Assembly (NCBI GenBank): GCA_024743115.1
Contig: JANSXC010000014.1
Location: 120,813 to 184,812 of the forward strand
Source: a bacterium
GTDB taxonomy: Bacteria > Planctomycetota > UBA1135 > UBA2386
DNA length: 64,000 nucleotides
Direction: 5' to 3'
Shown here in pieces: positions 35,208 through 44,856 of the stretch (positions within the stretch are counted from its first letter, which is position 1; each line of letters begins with the position of its first letter). The position numbers and the translations under genes were made by a program. The notes below the pieces were generated by a model. That model was not told where the DNA came from. It ran no database searches and worked only from the letters and a program-made list of their open reading frames with translations.

Positions 35208-36731
35208 TCAGTTGATCCACGTCTCGATGGCGCGCGTGGCGGCGAAGCCATCGGGGCTCCCGACATCGAGAACGAAGGCCTGACTGACGATTCGGATGCC
35301 GGCGAATACCGGGTTGGCCGGCGTCGAGAATCGATACGTCGCCGCGCCTGCGCCGGCTACCCCGGTCGCGCCGCTAGCCGTGAAGAACAACGGTCCGATC
35401 GGTTGCTCTAGATACAGCGTTGCGCTGCCTAGCGGCGTGCTGGCGGTCGTGAGGGCGAAGAACCAGGCGCCGGTCGCTCCACCGAGTGCGTGGTCGAGTT
35501 CGAGGTCGAACGTCGTCCCTACCAGCGCCAGGCCGCGGCCACGCAACGTGGGCGTGAAGGCGCCGGTGCCGGCGGAGCCTTGGCCGAGGCTGGTATGGCC
35601 AGCGAACGGGAACGCCCGAAGCGGGGGCGAGGGGATCACTTGTGGCCGCGGTCGATGGAAGCCGATCGCCCCATGGTCGGACACGTGCACTGCCTGGTTG
35701 GAGTCGGCTGCAACGCTTTCCCAGGTGGCGCCAAGGTCGTCCGTCATCAACCAGGCGCTGCGAAACTCTCCGGCGGAGAAGAAGATGAAGCGAGCCCAAG
35801 CCGTGTTCCCGTGCGCGATCACGTTGTGCTCGTCCGCGAGCACAACGCCGGGCAGGAAGGTGGTTTGCCAGGTGCGTCCGCGGTCGGTCGAAATGGCGAC
35901 TTGCGTACCGAACAAGTTGGGCGAAAAGCCGCCGAGCACGATCAGGTCCTCGTGGAGATCCGCGCCCGAGATTTGCCCGATGCCGTGTGAGTTGTCGGTC
36001 TGCCAGGTCGCGCCGAAATCGAAGGATCGCTGCAGGGTGACGAGGGGGGCGATGAGTGTATCGCCGTGGCCGAGGATGGTTGGGCCGCCGAGGTTGGTTG
36101 GCAGCGTGTTGCTGGCGGGCATCCAGGTGATCCCACCGTCGAGCGATCGCTGGTGATGCATCCCTTGGGGGCCCCAGAACAGGTGGATTCGTTGCCCTTC
36201 GACGAAGGTCGACAGCGTCAAGATGGTCGCCTGGCCTTGCGCGACCGTCATTGGCGGGGTCCAGGTGTTGCCCTGGTCCGGCGACCGGCTCATGAGGATG
36301 AGTTGGCCTTGGGCCCAGAACGTCACGATCACGCCGTTGATGATGGTGATCTCTACGTCCCACGCGGGGCTGACCGGTGCTGTCGTGGTCTGCCACGTTT
36401 CGCCCCGGTCGGTCGCACCGATCGCCACCAGGTTGTCCTCGATCGCGAGCCTGGCCATGCGCCCCGAGAACGCCGTCGATTGGGTCGACCAGGAGCGCCC
36501 GCCGTCGACGGATCGCGAATAGTGGCACGCGCTGCCGGCGGTGGTGCCGAGCACGTGGACGATGTCCCCGTTGCGGAGCACCTGTAAATCGTCCTGAACC
36601 TCGTTGCCCGGGTTGAGCAAGGCTGCGTGTGGCGGAACCTGCGCGGCCGTCACTGCGGCCAGCCCGACGATCATGCTCAGGGTCCGTGCGATGCCCCTTG
36701 GGACGGGTGACAGGTTCGAGCCGACTCCCAT
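35208..36731 (-). CDS. Secreted BNR/sialidase-type propeller protein
   Basis: A 507-residue protein with signal peptide ([31 protein letters not shown]). Residues about 40-370 form a propeller with Asp-box repeats: [55 protein letters not shown] and [11 protein letters not shown]. No Arg triad of a true sialidase is evident. The last about 130 residues ([21 protein letters not shown] ... [20 protein letters not shown]) form a C-terminal domain resembling those of the proteins at 12455 and 44857. Probably secreted or surface-held. Confidence 0.8.
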   Translation of the reverse strand: MGVGSNLSPVPRGIARTLSMIVGLAAVTAAQVPPHAALLNPGNEVQDDLQVLRNGDIVHVLGTTAGSACHYSRSVDGGRSWSTQSTAFSGRMARLAIEDNLVAIGATDRGETWQTTTAPVSPAWDVEITIINGVIVTFWAQGQLILMSRSPDQGNTWTPPMTVAQGQATILTLSTFVEGQRIHLFWGPQGMHHQRSLDGGITWMPASNTLPTNLGGPTILGHGDTLIAPLVTLQRSFDFGATWQTDNSHGIGQISGADLHEDLIVLGGFSPNLFGTQVAISTDRGRTWQTTFLPGVVLADEHNVIAHGNTAWARFIFFSAGEFRSAWLMTDDLGATWESVAADSNQAVHVSDHGAIGFHRPRPQVIPSPPLRAFPFAGHTSLGQGSAGTGAFTPTLRGRGLALVGTTFDLELDHALGGATGAWFFALTTASTPLGSATLYLEQPIGPLFFTASGATGVAGAGAATYRFSTPANPVFAGIRIVSQAFVLDVGSPDGFAATRAIETWIN

Positions 36732-36831
36732 GCCGCCGAGTCACTACGAGATTGGACTCTCGTGTTGGCGGGACGGGCGTCGTCGGGGCCGCCGGCGGGC
36801 CGGTCTCGTTCGTGGTCGGCGATGGATCGGA

Positions 36832-39800
36832 TCAACGATTGGTTGCCAGATCGATTCGCCTGGTGGCGCCGTCCGGAGCGCGTTGGGTTACCGCGGTCAT
36901 CGAGCGTTGCAGCACCACGCGCGTCGACGCGGACAGGTAGCCCGAGCCGGTGCTGATCTCGGCGACGCTGCGGGAGCTGTCGTCGAACTCGAACTCGAGC
37001 CAATCGCCGGGCGACAAGGTGTCGGGAAACAGCGTCGGAATCCCGTCAGGCGTGCGTGCCACGCGCTGCCGAGAGACCGTTGCGCCGTTGCGACTCATCA
37101 GCAGCTCGATGGTGCCGCCGCTGCCGCATCGGAGTGCGATGGCCTTCATATCGCCGGGGATCGCGAGGCCGTGTTCTGCGGTCGGCACGACCGACAACTC
37201 GCCATCGAGCAGCCGCAGGACGAGGCCGGTTCCACCATCGTGGCGACCGGTCTCCGGCTCGGGCGCGAAGCTGTTCTCGGCGCAGACGATCACGTCGCCG
37301 AGCGCGACCATCGCGAAGATCGGGGCGAGCTGCGCGCGGCGTGGGAGCGGTTCGACCACGAAGCCGCCGGTGCCGTCGTTGCGTAGCAGGCAGCTCGCCA
37401 ACGTCGTCGCGAACACCTCGCCGCAGGTGTCGAGCTTTTGCGGCGTGTAGATCTCGCTCAGGGTCGCCTGGGCGAACTGCTGGTAGGTCTCGAACTTCTT
37501 GGCGATGAACGGCATCGCGCCACTGCTGCAGCTGCGGCCGCGCACCGGGAGCAGACGTTTGCCGTCGTGTTTCGCTTCGACGAGATCGCGCGTGCCGTTG
37601 CCATCGAAGTCGCCGAAGTAGAGTCGAGCGGGTTTGTCCTGGCTGGCCTTGTACTTGGTGTTGAGGCCGCGGTTGCCCGCGAGGTAGTCGAGGTCGCCGT
37701 CGCGGTCGACATCGCACGCGAGCAGGCTGTTCCACCAGCCAGCGAACGGTGTCAGTCCCGCGACATCGGTGTCGTCCTCGAATAGGCCGCCGTCGTTGCG
37801 CAGCAGCCGGATCGGTTGCCAGTGCGCGGCGACGAGCAGGTCGAGGTCGCGGTCGTTGTCGACGTCGGTGAAGAGCGCACTCGTTACCATGCCCGCGGTC
37901 AGGAGCGCCTTGGCGCGGGTCGCGGTCACGTCGACGAAGTTGCCGCCGTCGTTCTGGTAGAGCCGGCTGGCGGGGGCGTCGGGGAACGCGCCGGGAACGA
38001 TGCGACCCGCGACGAACAGGTCGAGGTCGCCGTCGCCGTCGAAGTCGCCGGCGGCGGCGTGACCCGACGAGAACGCGAGGTCGGGCAGGCGTGCACTCGC
38101 GTCGCTCCACTTGCCGTCACCATCGTTCTGGTAGAGCCGATCGCGCAGATTCGGGTCGCCGGGGGGCAGGCTCGCGCCGCCGCTGCTGACGAACAGGTCG
38201 AGGTCGCCGTCGCCGTCCGCGTCGAAGAACAGTGCGGCGAGGTCTTCGCGTTCCGTGTGCTCCTGCCATGGGCCGGGCCGCGGTTCGAATCGGCCGTCCG
38301 CGGTGCCCCGGAGCAGCTGGCCCGATTGCCCACTCGCGCCACCGATGAACATCTCGTCGATGCCGTCCCCGTCGAGGTCGGCGACGGCGAGGCCCGGCCC
38401 CAGGCGCGAGACCCGCTCGGGCAAGAGCGGCTGATCGGCGTAGTCGTCGAACTCGTTCTCGCGATGGCGAAACGTCGGGGCGGGCAATCGCTCGAACCAC
38501 GGGGACGCCGTCCTCCTGGCCGCAGCGGCCGGCGGCTCGGGCGAGTCGGGCGGTTCCGTGATCGTGATGCGGGCGGGCGCGGTGAGGCCGCTGCCGAACT
38601 GCTGCCGATGTCCGGCGGGCCAGTGCACCTCGATCGAGTTCAGCGTCGTGGCGTCGCCAACCCCGAAGTGTACCTCCGGCGCCTGACCGGAGAGGTAGCC
38701 GCGCGACAGTCGCATCTGACGCGTCAGTCGGGAGCCGTCGGGGAGCTCGGCGACGACCTTCGCGCCGACGCCGAACCGATCGCTGTGCTGCCCGCGCAGG
38801 CGCACGATCACCCCGTGACCATCGCTGGTCGTGTTCTCGTAGACGCTGGCCGCCGCGTTCCAGTTGTTCACGACGACGTCGAGGTCCGCGTCGCCGTCGA
38901 GATCGACCAGAACGGCGCCGTGACTCACGGCTTCGAGGTCGAGGCCCCAATCGTCCCGACGCTCGAACTTCAGATCGCTGCGGTTGCGCAACGCGATGTT
39001 CTTCTCGGGCACCGCGGGCAGGTTCTGGATCACGTCGATCGCGGCGCGATGCCGCCGTTGCGACCACAGCTCCGCGACGCGCGCCTGCATGTCTGGGTCC
39101 ATGTCGAAGCGCGCGATGCCGTTGGTCGCGAACAGGTCGAGCCGCGCGTCGTTGTCGAGGTCGCCGAACAGCACGCTCCAGGTCCAGTCGGTGCTCGAGA
39201 CGCCCGCGAGCTTGCCCGCTTCCTGGAAGCGACCGACCCCGGTGTTGAGCAGCAGCGCGTTGCGCATGTACTGTGGCGGTTCGGCGTGCATCAGGATCGG
39301 TCGCTGGTTGTTCATGTCGCCCATCAGCACCTTGGCCTTCTGGTGCGTCGTCATGCTCATGTCCGCGACGATCAGATCGAGCGCGCCGTCACCGTCGACG
39401 TCGCCCCAGTCACTGCCCATGCCGTAGTAGGCGGTATGCGGCAGCACGTCCTTGGTCACGAGCCGGAACGAGCCGTTCCGCTCGTTGTGATAGAGCTTGT
39501 CCGGTGACTCGAGGTCGTTGGCGACGTAGAGATCGGGCCAGCCGTCGTTGTCGTAGTCACACCAGCTCGCCGACAGCCCCATGCCGTGACCCGTGATCCC
39601 GGCGCTCGTCGAGACGTCGACGAAGCGGCCGCCGACGTTGCGTAGCAGCCGGTCCTCCTGCCCGGACATGTAAGGTCGGCCACGGAATGCGAGGTAGTGC
39701 TCGCGCAGCTCCTTTGGGATCGACTCGTCGGTGAGCTTGCCCGCGGCAACGAGTGCGCCGATGCCTTGCCAGTCCGCTTCGCTCGGCACCATCGCGGTCG

Positions 39801-40530
39801 GGGCGCGCGCGGTGTCCTTGCCGGGCGTGAACGCGGTGAGCACTTCGGGTGTGCGCGCCCAGCCGGCATGCAGCGCGCGGTTCGTGAGCAGGTAGAGATC
39901 GAGCGAGCCGTCGCGGTCGTAGTCGCAGAACGCCGCCATCATCGAGGCCGCCACGAGGTCGAGTCCGAACGCCGCCGCGTTCTCGCGGAACGTGCCGTTG
40001 CCCTGGTTCTCGTAGAGCAGGTTCTTCGCCTCGAGATTGCAGACGTAGAGATCGAGGTCGCCGTCACCGTCGACGTCGGCGAACGTCGCGCCCGTGCCCC
40101 AGGCGTCGCCGCCGTCGACGTTGCCGACGCTCGCGGTCACGTCGCGGAACTGCCAGGGTGCGACCTGCCGGAACAGGCGATTGCTGCCGTCCTGCGAGAC
40201 GAAGTAGAGGTCGACGAGGCCGTCGTCGTCATAGTCGCCGGCCGCGAGTCCCGAACCGTTGGTCAGGTACTGGAACCGATTCTCCTTGCGCAGCTCGTTC
40301 TGGAAGTCGATGCCGCAGTCGGCCGGCATCCGTTGCCGGAACCGCGGGCCGGCAGCGTTGGTGCTGCCGTCGACCACCGGCGTCACGGGCTCGACGACGA
40401 TGCCACCCGGCAGGTCGGCGGTGCGCCGCTGGGGGAACCCCTGCTTGGCGTACTCGAGCCACAGCCAGCTGCCGACTCCGGCCGCCACTGCAATGGCAAC
40501 GAGTCCGAGAACGACGCGAGACGCACGCAT
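36832..40530 (-). CDS. Exported FG-GAP/ASPIC-UnbV (CRTAC1-like) repeat protein
   Basis: At 1232 residues this is the largest gene here. An N-terminal signal anchor (VVLGLVAIAVAAGVGSWLWLEY) is followed by FG-GAP/VCBS repeats with calcium loops (AAGDYDDDGLVDLYFVS, FADVDGDGDLDLYVCN, WCDYDNDGWPDLYVAND). Near residues 565-640 is an ASPIC/UnbV domain (VIVRLRGQHSDRFGVGAKV, SRGYLSGQAPEVHFGVG, IEVHWPAG). A second set of repeats follows (VADLDGDGIDEMFIGGA, AGDFDGDGDLDLFVAGR, ACDVDRDGDLDYLAGN), then a unique C-terminus. Such calcium-stabilised propellers are common in planctomycete exoproteomes; their role is unknown. The gene is upstream of the BNR gene on the same strand, 100 bases apart. Confidence 0.88.
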   Translation of the reverse strand: MRASRVVLGLVAIAVAAGVGSWLWLEYAKQGFPQRRTADLPGGIVVEPVTPVVDGSTNAAGPRFRQRMPADCGIDFQNELRKENRFQYLTNGSGLAAGDYDDDGLVDLYFVSQDGSNRLFRQVAPWQFRDVTASVGNVDGGDAWGTGATFADVDGDGDLDLYVCNLEAKNLLYENQGNGTFRENAAAFGLDLVAASMMAAFCDYDRDGSLDLYLLTNRALHAGWARTPEVLTAFTPGKDTARAPTAMVPSEADWQGIGALVAAGKLTDESIPKELREHYLAFRGRPYMSGQEDRLLRNVGGRFVDVSTSAGITGHGMGLSASWCDYDNDGWPDLYVANDLESPDKLYHNERNGSFRLVTKDVLPHTAYYGMGSDWGDVDGDGALDLIVADMSMTTHQKAKVLMGDMNNQRPILMHAEPPQYMRNALLLNTGVGRFQEAGKLAGVSSTDWTWSVLFGDLDNDARLDLFATNGIARFDMDPDMQARVAELWSQRRHRAAIDVIQNLPAVPEKNIALRNRSDLKFERRDDWGLDLEAVSHGAVLVDLDGDADLDVVVNNWNAAASVYENTTSDGHGVIVRLRGQHSDRFGVGAKVVAELPDGSRLTRQMRLSRGYLSGQAPEVHFGVGDATTLNSIEVHWPAGHRQQFGSGLTAPARITITEPPDSPEPPAAAARRTASPWFERLPAPTFRHRENEFDDYADQPLLPERVSRLGPGLAVADLDGDGIDEMFIGGASGQSGQLLRGTADGRFEPRPGPWQEHTEREDLAALFFDADGDGDLDLFVSSGGASLPPGDPNLRDRLYQNDGDGKWSDASARLPDLAFSSGHAAAGDFDGDGDLDLFVAGRIVPGAFPDAPASRLYQNDGGNFVDVTATRAKALLTAGMVTSALFTDVDNDRDLDLLVAAHWQPIRLLRNDGGLFEDDTDVAGLTPFAGWWNSLLACDVDRDGDLDYLAGNRGLNTKYKASQDKPARLYFGDFDGNGTRDLVEAKHDGKRLLPVRGRSCSSGAMPFIAKKFETYQQFAQATLSEIYTPQKLDTCGEVFATTLASCLLRNDGTGGFVVEPLPRRAQLAPIFAMVALGDVIVCAENSFAPEPETGRHDGGTGLVLRLLDGELSVVPTAEHGLAIPGDMKAIALRCGSGGTIELLMSRNGATVSRQRVARTPDGIPTLFPDTLSPGDWLEFEFDDSSRSVAEISTGSGYLSASTRVVLQRSMTAVTQRAPDGATRRIDLATNR

Positions 40531-40560
40531 GTCCGGAACTATCGCCGATTTGGTTCCTGG

Positions 40561-40701
40561 TCACCAATCCGGAGTGGGTCGACGGCGCAACTGACAGACC
40601 GTTCCCGGTGTGCTGAAGTCCGCGGCGACGACGCCTTGGGCGGCCAGGGGCGCGCCGAACTCGGTCAGTGACTCGATGACTCGACTGAAGTCGCGGTTCC
40701 T
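40561..40701 (-). pseudogene. Remnant of a nucleotidyltransferase-like gene
   Basis: The minus-strand reading RVIESLTEFGAPLAAQGVVAADFSTPGTVCQL resembles the middle of DUF6036/MNT-type nucleotidyltransferases as I recall them (EFGAPL...ADF..PG.V.QLG..P.RID). It ends at a stop just after that block, and no matching N-terminal part is found upstream, so it appears to be a fragment. The rest of 40531-40851 (about 320 bases) holds nothing else I can support. Confidence 0.4.
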
Positions 40702-40851
40702 CAGCCAGTTCGTTGCCCTTGATGGCCATCGAGTCCAGCACCATGTCCTACCGGGCGTCGACTCGTTCTGCACCCGTCGTCGACTGTCAGAACTCGGCGT
40801 CGAACGCATCGCGGTCGCCACCCGGACGGACCAAGCGGCCGGAGAGGCCGG

Positions 40852-41838
40852 GTGAGCGGTTACACTGCCCTGGTGCCGCCGACTACGAACGGACCACAGC
40901 CCGCGACGTCACCGCCGAGTGACTTCGTCGCCGGGATCGTGCGTTTGGGCCTGTGGTTCGCGCATCGCGAACTGACCCATGGCAGCGGCGAGCGCGCGGC
41001 GCGGGCAGCGCTCGAGCGGCGGGTGCCGTTGTTGCGGCTGACGCGCTTCGTCGCCGCGACGGGCAAGGAGGTCGGGCCGCGCGATCCGGTCGAGTGGTCG
41101 GAGTTCTGCGGTCGGGTGACGGCGGCGCTCGCGAGCTCGCGACGGGATGTCGAACGCGGGGTGGCGGCGGCCTTTGGCGTGGTCGAACCCGAACTCGTGG
41201 CGGTGGTGCCGCGGCCCTCGCAGGGATCCCCGTTCGGCTGTTGGTCCGCCACGGTCGTCGGCGACGGAATCGCGGACGGGCAGCGCGCTCGTGGGCCGAT
41301 CGAGCGCATGGTGCGCCGCGTGGGGCGCGTCGCGCGCAGGACGCTCGGGCTATCGTTGCCCGAGCACCACGTCGAGTTGCACTTCCACAACGCGGTCCAG
41401 CCGGCGTCCCCCTTCGGTGACCGGCAGGGGCTGGCGCGGGATCTGCGCGCGCTGCTCGGCGATGTGGCCGCGCGGCACCCGGTCGTGACGACCGTGTGGT
41501 GTCACTCGTGGCTCAACGACCGACCGGAGTTCCTGGCGCTGTTTCCGTCGAGCTGGGATCGCGATGGTCGGGTGCGGACGCAGCGGAACGTCGACGTCGA
41601 GTCCGGCGGGCGCGTGCGGCTCGACACCGACAACTGGTGGGGCCAGTTCATGCGGCACGACGGCTCGTTCCATCACGGCAACGCCGAGCGCTGTCGGCTG
41701 TCGGGCGGCGAGCTGCCGCATCCGAACCGCCTGTGCCATGCCCCGTTGGCCGAGGTGTGCACGCATCTCGACGATCTGCTACGGTCACGAACGAAGGAGC
41801 CCGCCGCCACCACGCCGGCGGGAGAGCGAACCTCGTGA
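40852..41838 (+). CDS. Protein of unknown function, coupled to a polysaccharide deacetylase
   Basis: I do not recognise this 328-residue protein. No signal peptide or membrane segment is visible, so it is probably cytoplasmic. Conserved-looking parts are HVELHFHNAVQPASPFGDRQGLARDL, VTTVWCHSWLNDRPEFLALFP and TDNWWGQFMRHDGSFHHGNAERC, which contain many His and aromatic residues. GGAGAGG lies four bases before the GTG at 40852 and supports that start; a GTG at 40873 just after TACACT is an alternative. The stop overlaps the GTG of the deacetylase by four bases, so the two are probably translationally coupled and act in the same envelope or glycan process. Confidence 0.65.
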   Translation: MSGYTALVPPTTNGPQPATSPPSDFVAGIVRLGLWFAHRELTHGSGERAARAALERRVPLLRLTRFVAATGKEVGPRDPVEWSEFCGRVTAALASSRRDVERGVAAAFGVVEPELVAVVPRPSQGSPFGCWSATVVGDGIADGQRARGPIERMVRRVGRVARRTLGLSLPEHHVELHFHNAVQPASPFGDRQGLARDLRALLGDVAARHPVVTTVWCHSWLNDRPEFLALFPSSWDRDGRVRTQRNVDVESGGRVRLDTDNWWGQFMRHDGSFHHGNAERCRLSGGELPHPNRLCHAPLAEVCTHLDDLLRSRTKEPAATTPAGERTS

Positions 41839-42899
41839 TCAAGGACCTGATCTGCCTCGTGTCGCGCGCGAGCGGCCTGAATGCCTGGCTGCGGCACGGT
41901 CGGCGCCATCACCTGCTGACGGTCTGCTATCACAACGTGCAGCCGGCGGCGGGCATCCGGGACACGTTCGGGTTCCGCAACACGATCAGTACCGTGGCGC
42001 TCGAACGGCAGCTCGAGATCCTCGGCAGCTACTTCACGTTCGTGGCGCCGGACGCCGTGCGGCGCGCCGTCGCGGGCGAACCGCTGCCGCCGGGAGCCGT
42101 GCTGGTGACGTTCGACGACGGCTATGCCAGCAATCTCGAACACGCCGCGCCCGTGATGCAACGCCTGGGCGTGCCGGGTGTGTTCCACGTCTGCACGGGC
42201 GTCGTCGGTCGGACCGCACCGTTGTGGTACGAAGAACTGGCGTGGATCCTCGAGGGCTGGCAGCGGCCAACCTTGCCCTTGCCGACGGGCGCAGAGGTTG
42301 CGGTAGTGACCGGCACCGGGCGCGAGGAATGGCTGCTCGGCTTGGCCGCGACGTGCAAAGCGCTGCCGGATGGTGATCGCCGCGCGTGGCTCGACACGCT
42401 GCGTGAGCTGCCGTGGCGCGAACCGGAGAAGGCCGAGCGCGCCGCCTTCCGCAAGCTCGACTGGGACGAGGTTCGGGCGCTCGCGGCGCAGGGCTTCGGC
42501 GTCGGTTCGCATACGGTGAACCACCCGATCCTGTCACGTCTGGCCGCCACCGATCTGCAGCACGAGCTCACCGCGAGCCGCCGCGAAATCGAGCACGAAC
42601 TCGACCAGCCGTGCCCGTTCCTGGCCTACCCCAACGGCCGCCCGAGCGACGTGTCGCCCGCCGTGATCACCGCTGCGGCGGACGCGGGCTACGAGATCGG
42701 GTTCACGACGACCCAGCCGTTCTCGCGACCGCAGGTGCAGCCGCTGGCGGTGGGCCGGTGGTGCGTGCCGGCGCGGCTTTCGGATCACGCGTTTCGGGCG
42801 CTCTGCAGCGGGTTGCGGCTGCGGCGGGAGCGGGCCGCATTGGCGCTGACTTCGCGGCCGCCCCGATCGAACGCCGCGGAGCTGGCGAACCGAAGCTGA
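41835..42899 (+). CDS. Polysaccharide deacetylase (carbohydrate esterase 4 fold)
   Basis: The 354-residue protein has the NodB-homology motifs. Motif 1, VLVTFDDGYASN, has the catalytic and metal Asp pair near 94-95. Motif 2, GVGSHTVNHPILS, has metal His residues near 226 and 230. CPFLAYPNGRPSDVS is the third block. These enzymes remove acetyl groups from N-acetyl sugars with a divalent metal. No signal peptide is clear, and the start VIKDLICLVSRASGLNAWL suggests a cytoplasmic enzyme of the type found in exopolysaccharide or glycosyl-modification clusters. The GTG start overlaps the previous stop by four bases. Confidence 0.85.
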   Translation: MIKDLICLVSRASGLNAWLRHGRRHHLLTVCYHNVQPAAGIRDTFGFRNTISTVALERQLEILGSYFTFVAPDAVRRAVAGEPLPPGAVLVTFDDGYASNLEHAAPVMQRLGVPGVFHVCTGVVGRTAPLWYEELAWILEGWQRPTLPLPTGAEVAVVTGTGREEWLLGLAATCKALPDGDRRAWLDTLRELPWREPEKAERAAFRKLDWDEVRALAAQGFGVGSHTVNHPILSRLAATDLQHELTASRREIEHELDQPCPFLAYPNGRPSDVSPAVITAAADAGYEIGFTTTQPFSRPQVQPLAVGRWCVPARLSDHAFRALCSGLRLRRERAALALTSRPPRSNAAELANRS

Positions 42900-42968
42900 A
42901 CGGAGGAGGAAAGCGCCGGGCTCTCCTCCTAAGGTGCTTCGCCCTGCTCGACGCCGTTTGGCCCTGCT

Positions 42969-44786
42969 TTGCGCACGCTCCCCTCGTTGAAGAACCCGAT
43001 CTATCCGCTCGCGATGCTCGTGGGTGCGATGGCGGGGCTCGGGGCGATCGCGTTCGAGTTCCTCAGCGGGCTCGTGAGCAAGCTCACGCTCACCGATCTC
43101 GCCGGCTATACCCCGGAAGGGCCCCGTGGGGAGGTCGTGCTGTTCCCGCACGAGCCAGCCGTCGGCGACGCGGCGCCGCATGCGCTGTGGTTGCTACTCC
43201 TGCCCGCGTTCGGCTGCTGGTTGAGCTGCCTGCTCTGTCGTGTCTATGCGCCTGAAGCGACCGGGCACGGCACCGACGGGGCGATCGAGGCCTACCATCA
43301 CAAGGGCGGGCGCGTGCGCGGGCGCGTTCCGATCATCAAGGCGATCTGCAGCGCGCTGACGATCGGCACGGGTGGCAGCGGCGGCCGCGAAGGCCCGATC
43401 GCGCAGATCGGCGCGGGCACGGGTTCGTGGCTCGGCCAGAAGCTGGGCCTGCGCGACGGACAGTGCCGCGTGCTGCTCGCCGCCGGCATGGCGGGCGGGG
43501 TCGGCGCGATCTTCCGGGCGCCGTTCGCGGGCGCGTTGTTCGCGAGTGAGATCCTCTACCGCGACGCGGAGTTCGAGGGCGAGGTCGTCATGCCATCGTT
43601 CCTGTCGTCGGCAGTCGCCTATTGCGTCTATTGCGGGTTCGTCGGCGAATTCGGCACGCTGTTCGCGCTCGGGCCGGGGTTCGAGTTCGAACGGTTGGTC
43701 GAACTGCTGCCCTACACCGCCCTCGCGCTCGTGCTCGTGCCCGCAATCGCGCTGTTCACGCGGTTCTTTTACGGCACCGAACGGCTGTTCGCGCGCCTCC
43801 CGGGCCCGCGCCCGCTCGTCGCGGCGCTCGGTGGGCTGCTCTGCGGTGGCGTCGCGATCCTCGCGTGGTGGCTCACCGGCGACCAGCTCGGGCTGTCGGC
43901 CGCGAGCAACGGCTACGGCATCCTGCAGGAGTCACTCGACGGCTCCGTCCTCGGCTGGGAGGGCGTGCGGTTGTTGCTGGTCGTGGCACTGGCGAAGATC
44001 GTCGCGACGTCGTGCACGATCGCGGCGGGCGGTAGCGGCGGCGTGTTCGGCCCGAGCATGGTCGTCGGTGGTGCCATCGGTGGTGCGGTCGGCATCGTCG
44101 GCCAGCAGCTCGGGCTCGTGACGCATCCCGCGAGTTTCGTCGTCGTTGGCATGTGCGGCTTCTTCGCGGGCGCGGCCAAGACGCCGATCTCGACGATCGT
44201 GATGGTCACCGAGATGACGGGCAGCTACGCGCTGCTCTTGCCGGCGATGTGGGTGTGTGGGCTGACGTTCCTGCTCAGTCGCCGCGTCGCGCTCTATCAG
44301 CAGCAGGTGCCGCACCGCGCGCTGTCGCCGGCGCACGCGGGCGAATACCAGGTTGCGCTGCTCGCGGAGATGAAGGTCGCGGACGTGTTCGAGCCGAGCG
44401 AGGTCTTCACCGTGTCCGCGGCGACGCCGCTCTCGAAGATCGTGCAGCTGCTCGTCGATCGGCGGGAGGACTACTTCCCGGTCGTCGATGAAGCGGGGCG
44501 GCTGGTCGGCGTGTTCTCGGCCAACGATGTGCGCCAGTTCACGTTCGATCGCGAAATCTACCAACTCGCGACCGCGGCCGATGTGATGACGAGTCCGGCC
44601 GAGGTGGTACACCCCGGCGATGACCTGCACCGCGCGATGGAGACGTTCGACAAGGTGTTGCTCGACGAGCTGCCCGTGGTCGACGACGCTGACGGCGAGC
44701 GGCTGCTGGGGCGCCTGCGGCGTCGGGAGATCAATCGCGCCTACTCGCAGAAGCTCAAGGAACTGCAGGCGCTGCAGGCGCGGTGA
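42969..44786 (+). CDS. ClC-family chloride channel/transporter with C-terminal CBS pair
   Basis: The 605-residue membrane protein has the ClC selectivity motifs: GTGGSGGREGPIAQIGAG (G-x-x-G-R-E-G-P), GGVGAIFRAPFAGALFASE, and GSGGVFGPSMVVGG (G-S-x-x-x-F/G-x-x-P-type). About ten to twelve hydrophobic segments span residues 10-430. The C-terminal about 150 residues form two CBS domains (VADVFEPSEVFTVSAATPLSKIV and ATAADVMTSPAEVVHPGDDLHRAM), which usually bind adenine nucleotides and gate transport. The TTG start at 42969 is tentative; an ATG at 43014 starts within the first membrane segment. Confidence 0.9.
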   Translation: MRTLPSLKNPIYPLAMLVGAMAGLGAIAFEFLSGLVSKLTLTDLAGYTPEGPRGEVVLFPHEPAVGDAAPHALWLLLLPAFGCWLSCLLCRVYAPEATGHGTDGAIEAYHHKGGRVRGRVPIIKAICSALTIGTGGSGGREGPIAQIGAGTGSWLGQKLGLRDGQCRVLLAAGMAGGVGAIFRAPFAGALFASEILYRDAEFEGEVVMPSFLSSAVAYCVYCGFVGEFGTLFALGPGFEFERLVELLPYTALALVLVPAIALFTRFFYGTERLFARLPGPRPLVAALGGLLCGGVAILAWWLTGDQLGLSAASNGYGILQESLDGSVLGWEGVRLLLVVALAKIVATSCTIAAGGSGGVFGPSMVVGGAIGGAVGIVGQQLGLVTHPASFVVVGMCGFFAGAAKTPISTIVMVTEMTGSYALLLPAMWVCGLTFLLSRRVALYQQQVPHRALSPAHAGEYQVALLAEMKVADVFEPSEVFTVSAATPLSKIVQLLVDRREDYFPVVDEAGRLVGVFSANDVRQFTFDREIYQLATAADVMTSPAEVVHPGDDLHRAMETFDKVLLDELPVVDDADGERLLGRLRRREINRAYSQKLKELQALQAR

Positions 44787-44856
44787 TCCGGGCGCGCGGG
44801 GCCTTTTCCCGCGGCCTTCGGCCCGCAACCGGCCCGCGAGCTAGGATGTCGGTCCA

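Noticed and set aside
37816..39507. 563-codon plus-strand open frame inside the UnbV gene
   Set aside because: Val/Glu/Arg-rich shadow of the repeat-coding minus strand; calcium-loop repeats on the minus strand are clear.
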